Source of the DNA: Persicaria tinctoria
Lineage: Eukaryota > Streptophyta > Magnoliopsida > Caryophyllales > Polygonaceae
Length of the DNA stretch: 64,000 nucleotides
Direction: 5' to 3'
Assembly: GCA_037127255.1 (NCBI GenBank)
Contig: JBANSL010000013.1
Coordinates: 18,930,688-18,994,687, forward strand
Of the stretch, positions 24,204-35,390 are shown in pieces (position 1 is the stretch's first letter; each line of letters begins with the position of its first letter). The notes below the pieces were generated by a model. That model saw only the letters and a program-made list of their open reading frames with translations, made no database searches and had not been told where the DNA came from. The translations under genes were made by a program, and so were the position numbers.

Positions 24204-26724
24204 TAGCTAGTTGCACATGAGATTTTCAGATAAGGCGATACAAGATAATGTGCTAATTGCACATGAGATTTTCCATTCTTTCAAATCCCAAAAAGGCGTT
24301 GACGGATGGCTAGCTATCAAACTAGATATGGAAAAGGCATACGATAGGGCGGATTGGGAATTTACCTCCCTTGTGCTCCAAAGATTTGGGTTTCATGATA
24401 AATATATTGGCCTGATAATGGAATGTGTAACAACGGTCTTCTTTTCCGTTCTTGTTAATAATGGTACGACTGAGATCATTCCAGCTCGGAGAGGATTAAG
24501 ACAAGGCGATCTTCTTTCCCCTTCCTTATTTATTCTTGGGGCCGAGGTGCTTGCCAGGAGACTTGCCTATGAGGCAAGCTTAAGTAACTCGGGAATAGGG
24601 TTTTCGTTCGGACGTTCTGAGTTGCGAATTCCCTTTCTGGCATTTGCAGATGACATAATTATTTTTTCAAAAGGGAATCTTGAGTCATGTGAGAAGGTCA
24701 AGGCAATTATGATAGAATACATCCAGATCTCTGGTCAAAAAATCAATTACGGAAAATCGGCCTTCCAATGTTCTCCAGGGATTGCTAGAAACAGAATCCC
24801 GAGCATTGAAGGATGTCTAAATATCTCTAACCAGGCAAAGCTGGATAAATACCTAGGATGTCCTATTGTGAATGGACGAGTCAATAAAACCACGTTTGAG
24901 GAAATTATCAATAAGACTACGACACAACTATCTAAATGGAAAGCCAACACTCTTTCTCAACAGGGACGAGTAGTACTAATCAATTCAAACCTGACTGCCA
25001 AGCCATTATATGCAATGCAAAGTTTTATGTTGTCAGTCTCAGTACATTCAAGTCTTGATAAAATTAATAGGAGTTTTTTCTGGAATAAGGATTTACAATA
25101 TAAACCACTAATTAGATGGGAAAGGATCTGCAAGCCAAAGGGGTCAGGGGGCATGGGTCTAAGAAAAACTAGAGAAATGAATATCGCTCTTCAAATGAAA
25201 TTATTGTGGAAAATTCTTGCAGAACCAGACAATATTTGGGTCAAAATTGTCTCCCAGAAGTATCTCAAGGACACTCAAATACTTAACTATCAAAATCGAG
25301 GGAATGCGTCCTGGCAGTGGACACAACTCAGGAAGTTAATTCCTTCCTTCAAAGAAGGTATGATCTGGTCAGTAGGTAATGGTAAAAATATTAAATTTTG
25401 GGAAGACAGTTGGGGACCACCACATCCATTATGGAAGCATAGTCTTAATAATAATGTCAACATAGATACAAAAGTTAGCGAGTACAATGCCAATGGCTCT
25501 TGGTGCAGAGAAAAACTAGGTCAGGTTCTCCCCTATGATATCGTTGAGCACATATGTCATATTCCACTCCCTCCCAGTAACATTGAGGATAGATTATATT
25601 GGTGGCCAGACTCTAAAGGGTGGTTTACAACTTCAAGTGCATATAAACTGAATACCAATTCCATCAAACCCACGACTGATGACAATGCTTGGATTTGGAA
25701 ACTCGACACTCTACCTAAAATTAAGAATTTTTTATGGAAAGTTTGCCAGAATGGGTTACCCACTGCAGGGCGTCTTGCGGGCAAAGGTCTATCTATTCCT
25801 CCGTACTGCGCCTTGTGTAACCACCACCAGGAAGACTCAGTACACCTATTTTTTGAATGTAAATACAACTCATTTTTTGAAGGTCTCAAAAGGGAACTAA
25901 ATGAGGAAATAGAATCTGAAATTAACTCTTCTAGAAATATTAAAGTAATAATGTCCATACTTGGTAATAAACTCAACGCTGAAGAGAAACAAAGAATGGC
26001 CTTTTATTGGTGGACAATCTGGTTAGCAAGAAACCTACTTGTCTTCCAACAGGAAAAACTCCCTATGATAGCAGGGCTTACACAGAGTGCTGAAATGCAT
26101 AGGCAAAATTGGATTAGGGCAAAAATGTATCATGAAGAGGAGGATCGACTAGGACTGAATAATAATAAGAAGATAAAAGGAACATGTAGGAATAATAAAA
26201 GTGTGAAATGGAAAAAACCACCAGTTGGATGGGTGAAACTTAATTTCGATGGGTCTGCAAGACCAGGACGGCAAAGCTCATCAGGATATGTACTGCGAGA
26301 TGATAAAGGAATGCCAGTAGCAATAGATGGGAAAACTATTGGTGATCAGAGTCCGCTCTTAGTAGAAGCGATTGCTCTCAAAATGGGTGTTCTTAAGGCC
26401 AAACTATTAAAGGTGAAAAAACTCATCATCGAAGGGGATTCCCTCATTATCATCAACTATTTTCACAAAGGAATCAGATGCCCTTGGGAGATTGAACTCC
26501 TTATGTCTGACATCTGTACACTTATCTTCGGGATTGAGGAAGTCTCATTCTCACACATTCTTCTTTTCGGTAATTGCATGGCTGATCGGGTTGCACACCT
26601 AGCTCACGCTACCGTTAATCCCAACATACAAAGTGATCCTGGTCTTTTCGACCCCATCCGTAAGGATGCCATCGGATAGTGATTCTGTCACATTCGAATT
26701 CTTACTTAATCAATATATATATAT
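24204..26724 (+). mobile_element. 5'-truncated L1-type LINE insertion
   Basis: The insertion is flanked by a 15 bp target duplication atatatataaaccta (24189-24203 and 26725-26739). The 3' end is a TA-rich tail and the 5' end begins inside the reverse transcriptase coding region, the usual result of incomplete target-primed reverse transcription. A 17 bp word ttgcacatgagattttc occurs twice within 50 bp at the 5' junction, suggesting a small local duplication at insertion. Confidence 0.8.
24211..26679 (+). CDS. LINE ORF2 fragment: reverse transcriptase, zf-RVT, RNase H
   Basis: An 822-codon frame with no internal stop. The first ~190 residues contain the palm of a LINE reverse transcriptase: IKLDMEKAYDRADWE (motif A), RRGLRQGDLLSPSLFIL (motif B) and FLAFADDIIIF (motif C). 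A zinc-binding RVT domain follows at about residues 470-560 (FLWKVCQNGLPTAGRL, CALCNHHQEDSVHLFFEC). The C-terminus is an RNase H fold with KLNFDGSARPG, LLVEAIALKMG, IIEGDSLIIINYF and MADRVAH supplying the acidic residues. The endonuclease domain and the start of RT are missing through 5' truncation, so the ATG is not a natural start. The relic at 28446-33358 belongs to the same family. Confidence 0.93.
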   Translation: MHMRFSDKAIQDNVLIAHEIFHSFKSQKGVDGWLAIKLDMEKAYDRADWEFTSLVLQRFGFHDKYIGLIMECVTTVFFSVLVNNGTTEIIPARRGLRQGDLLSPSLFILGAEVLARRLAYEASLSNSGIGFSFGRSELRIPFLAFADDIIIFSKGNLESCEKVKAIMIEYIQISGQKINYGKSAFQCSPGIARNRIPSIEGCLNISNQAKLDKYLGCPIVNGRVNKTTFEEIINKTTTQLSKWKANTLSQQGRVVLINSNLTAKPLYAMQSFMLSVSVHSSLDKINRSFFWNKDLQYKPLIRWERICKPKGSGGMGLRKTREMNIALQMKLLWKILAEPDNIWVKIVSQKYLKDTQILNYQNRGNASWQWTQLRKLIPSFKEGMIWSVGNGKNIKFWEDSWGPPHPLWKHSLNNNVNIDTKVSEYNANGSWCREKLGQVLPYDIVEHICHIPLPPSNIEDRLYWWPDSKGWFTTSSAYKLNTNSIKPTTDDNAWIWKLDTLPKIKNFLWKVCQNGLPTAGRLAGKGLSIPPYCALCNHHQEDSVHLFFECKYNSFFEGLKRELNEEIESEINSSRNIKVIMSILGNKLNAEEKQRMAFYWWTIWLARNLLVFQQEKLPMIAGLTQSAEMHRQNWIRAKMYHEEEDRLGLNNNKKIKGTCRNNKSVKWKKPPVGWVKLNFDGSARPGRQSSSGYVLRDDKGMPVAIDGKTIGDQSPLLVEAIALKMGVLKAKLLKVKKLIIEGDSLIIINYFHKGIRCPWEIELLMSDICTLIFGIEEVSFSHILLFGNCMADRVAHLAHATVNPNIQSDPGLFDPIRKDAIG

Positions 26725-27422
26725 ATATATATAAACCTAGTTACCCACTAATTTACCCATAAATAATATATAAATATTATTTCGGAAACTTTAATTTATT
26801 TAAATAATTTAAATAAATTAATTCCCCACATTTCACATTATCAAATGTGAAGTAACTATCTTACGAACTTGACACATTAACATAACAGGGAAAAAGAAAT
26901 AATTCTGACTTTTATTTAATTATATTCTAAAATTAAATAAACGGAAATACGAGGGTATTTCATTGTTTAGGATTATATTGCGTAGGGCTTCGATCTGACA
27001 CCGCCACGCATACATATTTTTTTAGATTTGTTTTGCAGCATGATTGTTCATTGCTTCCGTGACATGAGAACTCTCTTGGGTGATTGCAAAGAAATGGTCT
27101 AACCTCACTAACATCGCCTATTAGATTTTGATAAATATGCTTATTGATTTGTTTTGACTCGGCTCTGTCATGGCACCCTCTTGTATTACACCTTGATTTT
27201 GCTATTTGCATGACTATAGGTTTTTCACGCTTAGACTTACGACAGGTACAGAGGACTTCCCTGGGGATTTCAACGATTCTTTCGAATTTTGGGTATGAAA
27301 TCCCACTTCAAAATGTTAGGATAGAATTTCAAACCTTCAACCTGTACTCGGGGCGCAAGATCCTAACGAGGGGTTTCATCCCTCGAAACGTAACCCGGGA
27401 ATCATAATCCTGGGCCGTTACA

Positions 27423-28445
27423 CACGGAGTGATAGAACATGGCATCACTAGCACCAATAATGCAGAATGAAGTAGTCTTAAAATGCGATAATTTAACGGC
27501 ATTATTCATGGTAACATAGCTAACACTTACCCATTGCCCATTCTTAAAAGTGTCACTATCTTTAGCGGAAGAATCCTTACTATATAATTTACACTCCTAA
27601 AAAGTTTCATTTACTTACTAACTCACATGGGAAAACAAGAACAGAGTAATGACATGTTTATTCTCACCGATACCACTAGAAAACACTCATCAAATACTAC
27701 TGGAAAACATGTCTGAAGCAATTGGAGATCACGTACTCACAACAATCCATTGTAGCTCAATTGAAAGATGAGCTTCTCCTCTCCAATGAAGAATCCCAAC
27801 AACAACACATTTGATGCAATCATCAATTGAACTAGTAATTAGCACTATCTCAACTACAACATACATCTACTCTAATCAAACACAGAATCAACTTAGCACA
27901 CGTTTAATATCATAAACTATGACATTTATCATTTCAAATCAATCAATTCCTACCAACTCCATAACAAAACCAAGACTCAACGAAAAAAATCGTATTTCGG
28001 ATCTAACACCAATATATAGTAAACCGAGTTCCAAATTCTAAATTCAAAATGCAAAGCAAGAACGCAACTCACTGTGCTCCAACACACATTTAAATACAAT
28101 CAACAACAAACTCAATTGCAGCAGACATTTACTCTAATCAAACACAAAATCAGTCTTAATTAGCACACGTTTAATTTGATAAACTATGACGATCATAGCC
28201 TCAAATCCATCGATTTCAACAACATCTACAACACAAACAACTCTCAACACAATCAGTCATATTGCAGATCTAACGTCAATTTTATCCTAGAGCATCTATC
28301 GAGTTCCAAATTCAGAATTAAAAACCAAGCAAGAATGCGAAGCAAGAACGCAACTGAACGAGCCTCAACACACATTTAAGGACAATCAACAACAAAATCA
28401 ATTGCAGCGGACATTACTACAATCAAACATAGAATCAGTCTTAGC
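27423..28445. repeat. right piece of second copy of the window-start segment
   Basis: Collinear with 90-851 and 2631-2880, with small indels; the reading frame of the first copy is destroyed by frameshifts and stops. It includes about two units of the ~270 bp repeat. It ends at 28445, where the older LINE begins. Confidence 0.85.
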
Positions 28446-29500
28446 AAATAGAATAAAAAATGATGGCTTTGACAACATTGCCTTTAGCCCGACATTTGGA
28501 AGATCTGGAGGAATCTGTGTTCTTTGAAAATCCTACCAAATGACTAATGAATCAGTCTCATTGGTTACAAAAAGAGACCGTTTTATCTGTCTAAAACACT
28601 CTACCTCGAACCGAAACCAACAAATATAATTAATAGCGATATACGCACCCCAGTCATGTCGGGAAAAAAATCCCTTCTAGTGGGATCTTAAAAGCTTTCC
28701 CAATTCACTTGATTTACCATATCTAATTATGAGAGATTTTAATGAGATTCAACAAAGCAACGAGAAACAAGGAGGATCAGAACCAAAACCCTCGAGATTT
28801 GAGAGACTCGGTGATTTAAAAAACAAGTGCAGTGTTACAGATTTGCATGCATTTGGTAATGAGTTTACATGGAGGAAAAAGAAAAGAGGCACCGATAATA
28901 CATTTGAAAAACTCAATAGGGTTCTAGTCTAGAATGATTTCTTACAATGATTCTTAAACCTAACTACAAAAAATCATGCCTTCTCTATATCTGACCACTT
29001 CGGATTTCAGTCGACATTAACGATAATTCTGCCTTCAAACCTAAACCTTTTCGCTTTGAGATGATGTGGACAAAAAGGAAAGATTTTGAAAACATTGTTA
29101 AACAAGCTTGGAGGCCCAACTTTGGCGGCACTCATATATAACCTAACTAAGAAAACACAACTCTTAAAAAGCAAAACAAAGTTATTGAGTAAAACAACAT
29201 TTGTAAACATCTTCAAACAAATTAGAGAGGTTGAAAATGATTTACAAAGGATTCAAAATATCGATATTAGGAACCCAAATAATATACCAGAAACCAAAGA
29301 AGCCAAACTTTTGAGAAAATTAGGACATTTATTTAACTATCATAAGCAATAATGGAGACAAAGAGCAAAAAACAAACATCTTAAATCCACGGATTTTAAC
29401 TCTCACTATTTCCATCGTGTGGCTTCAGGAAGAAGAAACAAAAAAACTCATAAAAAACTTCACCAATGAGAATGGACTAAAAATTTGCAATAAGAAACAA

Positions 29501-30409
29501 ACTAGTAGAATTCCCGCGCCATGGCGCATTTGCAGGAATTGATTGTGGTTGACTCAGTGACGATGGTTTTCTTTGGATGACACCGATGAACTTTAATAAA
29601 CATATGTTTGCAATTAGATTGAAGTTTGTCATCATAATGGTTGCAATTTCTCTCACATGAACATCTTTACATTGGAAATTAACAAATAAAATAGACGTGT
29701 ATTTAAAACAAAAGACAAATATGAAGAACATCACAATTAATAATAAAAAAAAGGAAACATAACATAAAGCAATTGTAAACTCTATATACCATTTCGTCAA
29801 TACAAACCAACTGCAATAGTGATTATGTTTTTCTCCTGGGACATGGTGACTCGGAGAATACTCTCATTATAAACACATTGACCATACAATCTTCTTGAAT
29901 ATCATTTAGTCTAGTGAACTCAACAATCGAACCTGCAATCGCAATAAAGAATTAAAATGTAGTGTGAGTTTGATGTGTGAGGAGATGGAGATAAGAGGTT
30001 AGTATTTATAGTAGAGTAGGGCAAAAGGATAAATCCCAAAATGGTAGTAGGTAATTGACTTAAAAAAAATGAACTGAAACCAAAAATCAGTTGATAGTGG
30101 GGATTGGGTGGGATTATATGATATAAGTAATTAAAGTAAAAAAATAATAATATGTTAGGAAAGAATATGAGACTTCGGATTTGTAATTTAGATTATAGAT
30201 TTTAAATATTGTAGTAGTAGTAGTCTATATAAACTCTTAATTTATAAAAGTTTAGAATTAGGTGTCGAACTTAGAGGCAGAAGAGAAAAATGAGAAATAA
30301 AAAAAATGAAGGAAAAAAAACTAATCGGTCAATATTTCTAAAACTTCTCTAAGGTTGACACGTAAGCAAAGTTTTCTGAATTAAAATTATATAGATATAG
30401 ATATATAGA
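29501..30409 (-). mobile_element. non-autonomous Helitron inserted in the LINE
   Basis: On the minus strand the element begins TCTATATATCTATATC and ends CTAGT, with the palindrome GCGCCATGGCGC just before the end as the expected 3' hairpin. It lies between A and T with no target duplication, the Helitron insertion rule. Removing it restores the LINE text across 29500/30410. No Rep/helicase ORF. Minus-strand frames inside are not recognisable genes. Confidence 0.88.
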
Positions 30410-30959
30410 TTAGGGACGAAATAAAAAGAGAGTACGAGACAAAAATTTCCACATCAAATATTAACCAACGAAAGCTTCAAAATCAACTAAATTTGATCAA
30501 GAAAGAAGTATCTGATCAAGACAACAAGGACCTTGCTAAAAAATGTATCCAACGTAGAAATTAAACAAGCTCTTTTTGATTTTTAATATTGGACCAGAAA
30601 AGTTTTCGGGACCTTATTGTATGCCAATAGGTTTCTATAAAAAATATTGACATATAATTGGTCCGACAATAATCAAAGCAGTTAAGGACTTCTTCAGAAA
30701 GGGTAAAGTACTCCTTAAACAATTAAACCACACACTTATCACATTTCTACCAAAATGTGATAACCCTGGCATTATTAACCATTTTAGACCAATTAGTCAG
30801 TGCTCAACAATGTATAAAATCATCTCTAAAATACTTACCAATAGACTAAAAAATGTTATACCAAAATTGATCCATCCCATGCAAGGGGCTTTTGTCCCTA
30901 GTAGATCCTTTCATGATAATGTCCTCATAGCCCATGAAATCTTCCACATATTTAGAAAT

Positions 30960-32655
30960 AGGGTTGTGTATCGGTCTAAAACCTAGTTGAATCGGGTCAA
31001 ACCGAACCGAATCGAAAATCTCAAAATTTCAAACCGAAAACATTAGGTTTGGTTCAATTATTTGCCAGTTTGGTTTTTATCCGGTTCGATTTTAACACAA
31101 CTGAACTGAATTTCAAATTCAAACGCTGCCACAAACCTTGCATACTGATATCAACTCGTCTCTAAAATGTCTTTGCTTATTCCTCAACAATCTGCTAACC
31201 TTACAATTAGGCATGTTATATTTTCTCACCCTCGCTTTTGATTTCTTATTTTTATATATGATTATAGCTAGTAACAGTAGTAAGGGTACTTCAATAAATT
31301 ACTTCAGTTTTAGTCTGGAAAGTGTGAAGTTGTAGTCTTTTTTTTTTTGGTTGAAGCAAGATAAGAAATTCAGTTCTCTAGACAAGCCTAGAGAAACCGA
31401 GAGACCGGACAAGCCGGTGGATGGACTAATCATCATGTACAACTGAAAGCAAATAACTGAAGCAAAAGACAGAAATGAAATTACAGAAGCAAATGACATA
31501 AAAAAGAAACGTACAAGCCATACTACATTATAAAACACAAGTTAGGAGATGAACGAACTGATCGGCCAAAGAGACAACGCACACAGAGAGCTCTGGCGAA
31601 CTAGCGGACACCTCAGATTGTGGACTCGAAAGAGCCATCAGGTATCGATCGCAAAGCCACGACGTCATCGAACATGACAAATCAACAACCGCTCACAAGA
31701 AACCTGCATCACAACAAGAATAACACAATACACCTACCCGCAAGAACAACCCAAACCACATTATTGCCCAATCAAATCCCCACGCACTCATCTCAACCCT
31801 CAAGGACGATAACAAGATCGTGAACGGGTTACCACAAGGATAAACCCAAATAAAGGCGATAAAAAATGACACAAGGAAACTAAAAGAGCAATAATGAACA
31901 TGAAACGATTGAAAGTGCAGGCGAAAAAACAACCCCAATTTGATTAAGCTTGTGGGTACGAAAACAAGGACGGGGACGACCAAGAAGTGGGTGAAACCCA
32001 ATGAAGGTCGTGGGTGGAGCCGCGGGTGCCCGGAGGAGGCCGGAGCTGAGGACGGTCAGAGGAGAGACATAAGCAACCGGAAGAACCGATGCGGCGGAAG
32101 CCTGCAGAGGCGGCAGGCCCAACTTGTTGAGGAGGTCGACCGGTGATTAAGGCGGCGACAGAGGACGGGGCGAAGCGGTGGTTAACCAAGGGAGACGGCG
32201 GGCATCCGGAGTGGCAAGGGGACCATGGTGGCGGGAGGCAGGCTCGGTTCAGGAGGTGAACCGTAGAGACGGGAGCTAACACAGGTGGAGGCCGGGCGAC
32301 GGCAAGATGCTGCCGGCAAATTGGCGAAGGAAGGTTGGAGATGGCGGCGGCCCAAAACATCGCTCTCTTTGAGAGCGTTTTAGGTCTCGGCTTTACCGTC
32401 ACGCGTGTTGACCCATTATTTCTTCCGTGAAGTTGTAGTCTATAAAGTAAAGTTTTTAACATAAAAAATTAAAAAAAAAAGAACTAATAAGCCTACAGTG
32501 GGGTGAAGATAAAAAAAATTGGTTTAACACAAACTGAACCAAAACAAAAAAAATAGAAATTCTTGAACTGAAAGCCTAACCGAAAAACTTCGGTTATGTT
32601 CGGTTTGTATTGGTTCGGCCTAAAAATTCGATTTAGACCGAATCAAAGAAAAGAT
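30960..32655. mobile_element. degenerate hAT-like element inserted in the LINE
   Basis: The block interrupts the LINE text between HEIFHIFRN and KGLMIVKLD. Its ends, with tgtatcggtctaaaacc on the left and ttagaccgaatcaaag on the right, are imperfect inverted repeats, and both flanks carry ggttcggttt/aaccgaacc words. No exact target duplication was found, so the superfamily is uncertain. A retroposon (31339-32426) sits inside it. Confidence 0.5.
31339..32426 (-). mobile_element. 1.1 kb non-LTR retroposon with 15 bp target duplication
   Basis: The exact 15 bp duplication gtgaagttgtagtct lies at 31324-31338 and 32427-32441. A T run right after the left duplication (31339-31350) is a poly-A tail on the minus strand. 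The minus-strand 5' part is GC-rich and holds a 172-codon frame (31944-32462) of low-complexity Pro/Ser/Arg text with no known domain. A partly similar sequence occurs at 37453-37900. No reverse transcriptase, so it is a non-autonomous LINE-like or processed element. Confidence 0.75.
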
Positions 32656-32688
32656 GTATCAAAGGCTTAATGATAGTCAAACTTGATA

Positions 32689-32718
32689 ATTCTTTCCTTG
32701 ATAAAAAAAAAAAAAAAT
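32689..32718 (+). mobile_element. 30 bp poly-A-tailed micro-insertion
   Basis: The words tagtcaaacttgata at 32674-32688 and 32719-32733 are an exact 15 bp duplication around attctttccttgat plus an A run. The duplicated word is part of the LINE reading frame (IVKLD), which makes the original order clear. It looks like the extreme 3' end of a SINE or LINE, almost fully 5' truncated. Confidence 0.8.
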
Positions 32719-33487
32719 TAGTCAAACTTGATATGAAAAAATTTTATCACGAAATTGAATATGATTTCCTCTTTCAAGTCCTAAATAAATTCAGATTTGA
32801 TCCCCTGTTTATTAACTAGATTAAGGAATGTATCACAACATTCTCATATTCTGTATTAGTAAACGATGGCCCATCACAAATATTATTTCCCAAAAGGGAT
32901 CTTAGACAGGATGACCCTCTTTCTCATTTTCTCTTTATTTTAGGACCTGAAATACTCACTAGAATGCTACAACAAGAAAGCAATAACACCAACAACAATG
33001 TAGAAATCAAAATTTACAACTTTGGTAGTATTATTCCATTTCTTACCTTCGCAGACGACATTATCATTTTTGCCAATGCAAAACGACTCGACATGCTTTC
33101 GCATCAAAGAAATTCTAGACGACTATTGTGAAACATCAGTTCAAGCTGTAAATTATAGCAAATCAGCTTTCCGAATCACCACAAATATTTCCAACCAAGG
33201 TAAACACATAATTCAGAACAATATACAGATCACTTCTACAATGACTCTAGATAAATATTTAGACTGCCCGATTGTTAATGGTAGAGTCAACAAATAAATC
33301 TTTAAGGAGATTGTAACCAACTCGCAAAAACAACTACACAAATGGCAAACGACTTTTAGTATTAAGTATAAAATTATATAAAAAATAATTCATTAAAAAA
33401 TATTATATATAGTTTTTAGCTCCTTCCTATATACCTACCGAAAAATCAAACGACTTTTTTTATCACGAGTATCATGAACGAGATGAA

Positions 33488-33640
33488 GTATATCACATTA
33501 GTGGGGCCGTGGCGCGAAGTGAAATTATTTGTCTGTGTGAAGTGGTGGCAGTTGCCGCCTCTCTCCCGTCAGTCCGTCACTGCAAAACAGAGCCAAGAGC
33601 AGAAAAATTGAAAATATCTTCACAGTTCACACAGCTTTCA
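33488..33640 (+). promoter_or_regulatory. epoxide hydrolase promoter/5' leader
   Basis: This stretch, ending at the ATG at 33641, is conserved with 9385-9525. It contains ttagtggggccgtggcgcga and ccgtcagtccgtcactgc. No clear TATA box was identified, so the transcription start is not placed. Confidence 0.5.
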
Positions 33641-35088
33641 ATGGCGGACGACGGAATCAAGCACACGACTCTCAAGATCAACGGCATCAACATGCACTTC
33701 GCCGATAAAGGCGAAGGTCCTATCGTCCTCTTCCTCCACGGCTTCCCGGAGCTCTGGTACTCCTGGCGCCACCAGATTCACGCCCTAGCCGCCCACGGCT
33801 ACCGCGCGGTGGCTCCCGATATGCGCGGCTACGGCGACACTGACGCCCCCTCCGACTCCTCCAAGTACACCTACTTCCACACCGTCGGCGATATGGTGGC
33901 GCTCATCGACGCTCTCGGCGCTGACAAGGTGTTCGTCGTTGGCCACGATTGGGGCGCGGCTGTGGCCTGGTATCTTTGCTTGTTCAGACCGGATAGGGTT
34001 AGGGCTTTGGTGAATCTCTGCGTCCCTTTTCTTCGCCGGAATCCAAATCTCTTGCCGGTCGATAGTCGCAGGGCTGTTTACGGCGACGATTTCTACATCT
34101 ACAGATTCCAGGTTTGTGCTTTTTTCGAATCTGAAACTCACATATGAAATCACTGTCAATTATCGTTGGATTCGAACAAAGTATTGAATTTCGGGGTTTC
34201 TGTTTTGGGAGTTAGTCTTAGTGAAGCTCAAAGATAGGGAATTGAGATTTGAAACCTAATTAGTGAGATTTGGATACTTTTGTTGCTATTCCCTGATGCT
34301 TCAAACTGGAACTGTAAATCATCTCCATAGTTGAAACTTGGAAGAGATTTGGTAATTGGTTTTATGAGCAAGATGATAAGAAGAGATATAGACCAGTAAC
34401 GTTATTTTCTGTCCTCATATAGCTTAATCTTGGACCATCTGAATTCGAATATCAATAGGTCCCTGGAGAGATGGAAGCCGAGATAGCCGATGCTGGTGGC
34501 GCTGAGATGCTTCTTGCGAAAATATTTCCATCTTGGAGACCAGATCCTTTGCTCTTACCCAAAGGGCAGTGGTTCAAGGACATACCTCCTCGCCCCACAT
34601 GGATTTCAGAAGAGGATTTCGCCTATTATGTCAGAAAATATGAAGAGAAAGGCTTCACTGGTGGACTCAACTATTATCGTGCACTCAATCTGTACCTCTC
34701 TCTTTCATGCTTTCGATCTTCTTGTTCGTCCTATATGACATTCTATGTGCTGCAGCCGGCAATGCACGCCTTGAAAGCTTGAACATGTTTGAATTGCCAT
34801 AATGTCATTAGATCAGACTTGACGTCAATGTGGTGTTGCAGGAACTGGGAGCTGCTAGCGCCATGGACAGGAGCACAGGTTATGGTGCCGACAAAGTTTG
34901 TAATTGGAGATTTGGACATGGTTTATCATTTCCCAGGGAACCAAGATTACGTCCAAGAGGGGGGTATGCAGAAGGATGTGCCGTTGTTGAAGGAAGTGGT
35001 AGTGATGGAAGGAGTCGGACATTTCCTGCAGCAGGAGAAGCCGGATGAGATCAGCAAGCACGTCTATGACTTCATTCGCCAGTTCTAA
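33641..35088 (+). CDS. soluble epoxide hydrolase, three exons
   Basis: Exons 33641-34111, 34459-34691 and 34842-35088 (all GT-AG) join in frame to a 316-residue alpha/beta hydrolase, the usual length of plant soluble epoxide hydrolases. Expected catalytic parts are present: HGFP oxyanion motif (residues 33-36), nucleophile Asp103 in GHDWGA, cap tyrosines Tyr152 and Tyr230 (NYYR), acid Asp260 in GDLDMVYH and base His295 in GVGHF. These match the potato StEH1 set with small offsets. There is no targeting peptide, so it is expected to be cytosolic, or peroxisomal only if an internal signal exists. The family hydrolyses fatty-acid and related epoxides to diols. An upstream in-frame ATG at 33509 is rejected because similarity begins at MADDGIKH. 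A tandem pseudogene follows. Confidence 0.95.
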
Positions 35089-35390
35089 GAAACTCAGATC
35101 CATGTACAATGATCCAGGTGGATGTGAAAAATAAACAATAATAAGGTTGTAGATGTGTCTTTTTAGTGTCCCCTTTGCTTCTGTTGTATGCATTTTTTCA
35201 GGTTGTAACTTTGTAGACCTTGCTAAATGATAATATAAACTTAAGAAACAATTTCCTACACAACTCAAACTCGACACAAACCTACCTTCCATTAGCAATT
35301 ACATGATGTTGAGACATTGGGTCCATTAGCAATTACTTGTAGATTAAACAGAGAGGGTGTTTAGGGGTAGAAAAGTTTACAGTTCTTTCA

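Larger units (their letters stand above)
16026..27422 (-). mobile_element. large gypsy-type LTR insertion, host of nested elements
   Basis: The insertion starts TGTCAAGGCTCGG and ends GGGCCGTTACA, TGT...ACA termini, with a 5 bp target duplication cacgg (16021-16025 and 27423-27427). The flanks join into one continuous copy of the segment seen at 1-500. The minus-strand reading TGTAACGGCCC... is typical of LTR starts in Del/Tekay-like elements. No gag-pol, PBS or second copy of either end was found inside, so I read it as one very long solo LTR, about 4.5 kb once nested insertions (16528-20900, 24204-26724) are removed. A gene-less two-LTR derivative cannot be excluded. Confidence 0.6.
28446..33358 (+). 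pseudogene. old L1-type LINE, split into three pieces
   Basis: Coding traces run 28446-29500, 30410-30959 and 32656-33358. The first has endonuclease-like text (DGFDNIAFSPTFGRSGG, then DFNEIQQSNEKQGGSEPK, then FHRVASGRRNKK). The second enters reverse transcriptase (HFRPISQCSTMYKIISK, MQGAFVPSRSFHDNVLIAHE). The third continues IVKLDMKKFYHEIEYDF and reaches PFLTFADDIIIF. Stops and frameshifts occur throughout. The text closely resembles the young LINE at 24204-26724. The gaps are filled by a Helitron, a hAT-like element with a retroposon inside it, and a micro-insertion. Confidence 0.88.

Noticed and set aside
23031..27000. Second nested gypsy LTR (TGTAACACTCC ... GATCTGACA)
   Set aside because: No matching 5 bp duplication at its ends, so the boundaries are not supported.
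33509..33640. Upstream in-frame start (MARSEIICLCE...) for the epoxide hydrolase
   Set aside because: The extension corresponds to 5' leader; family similarity starts at MADDGIKH, and the duplicated copies support that ATG.
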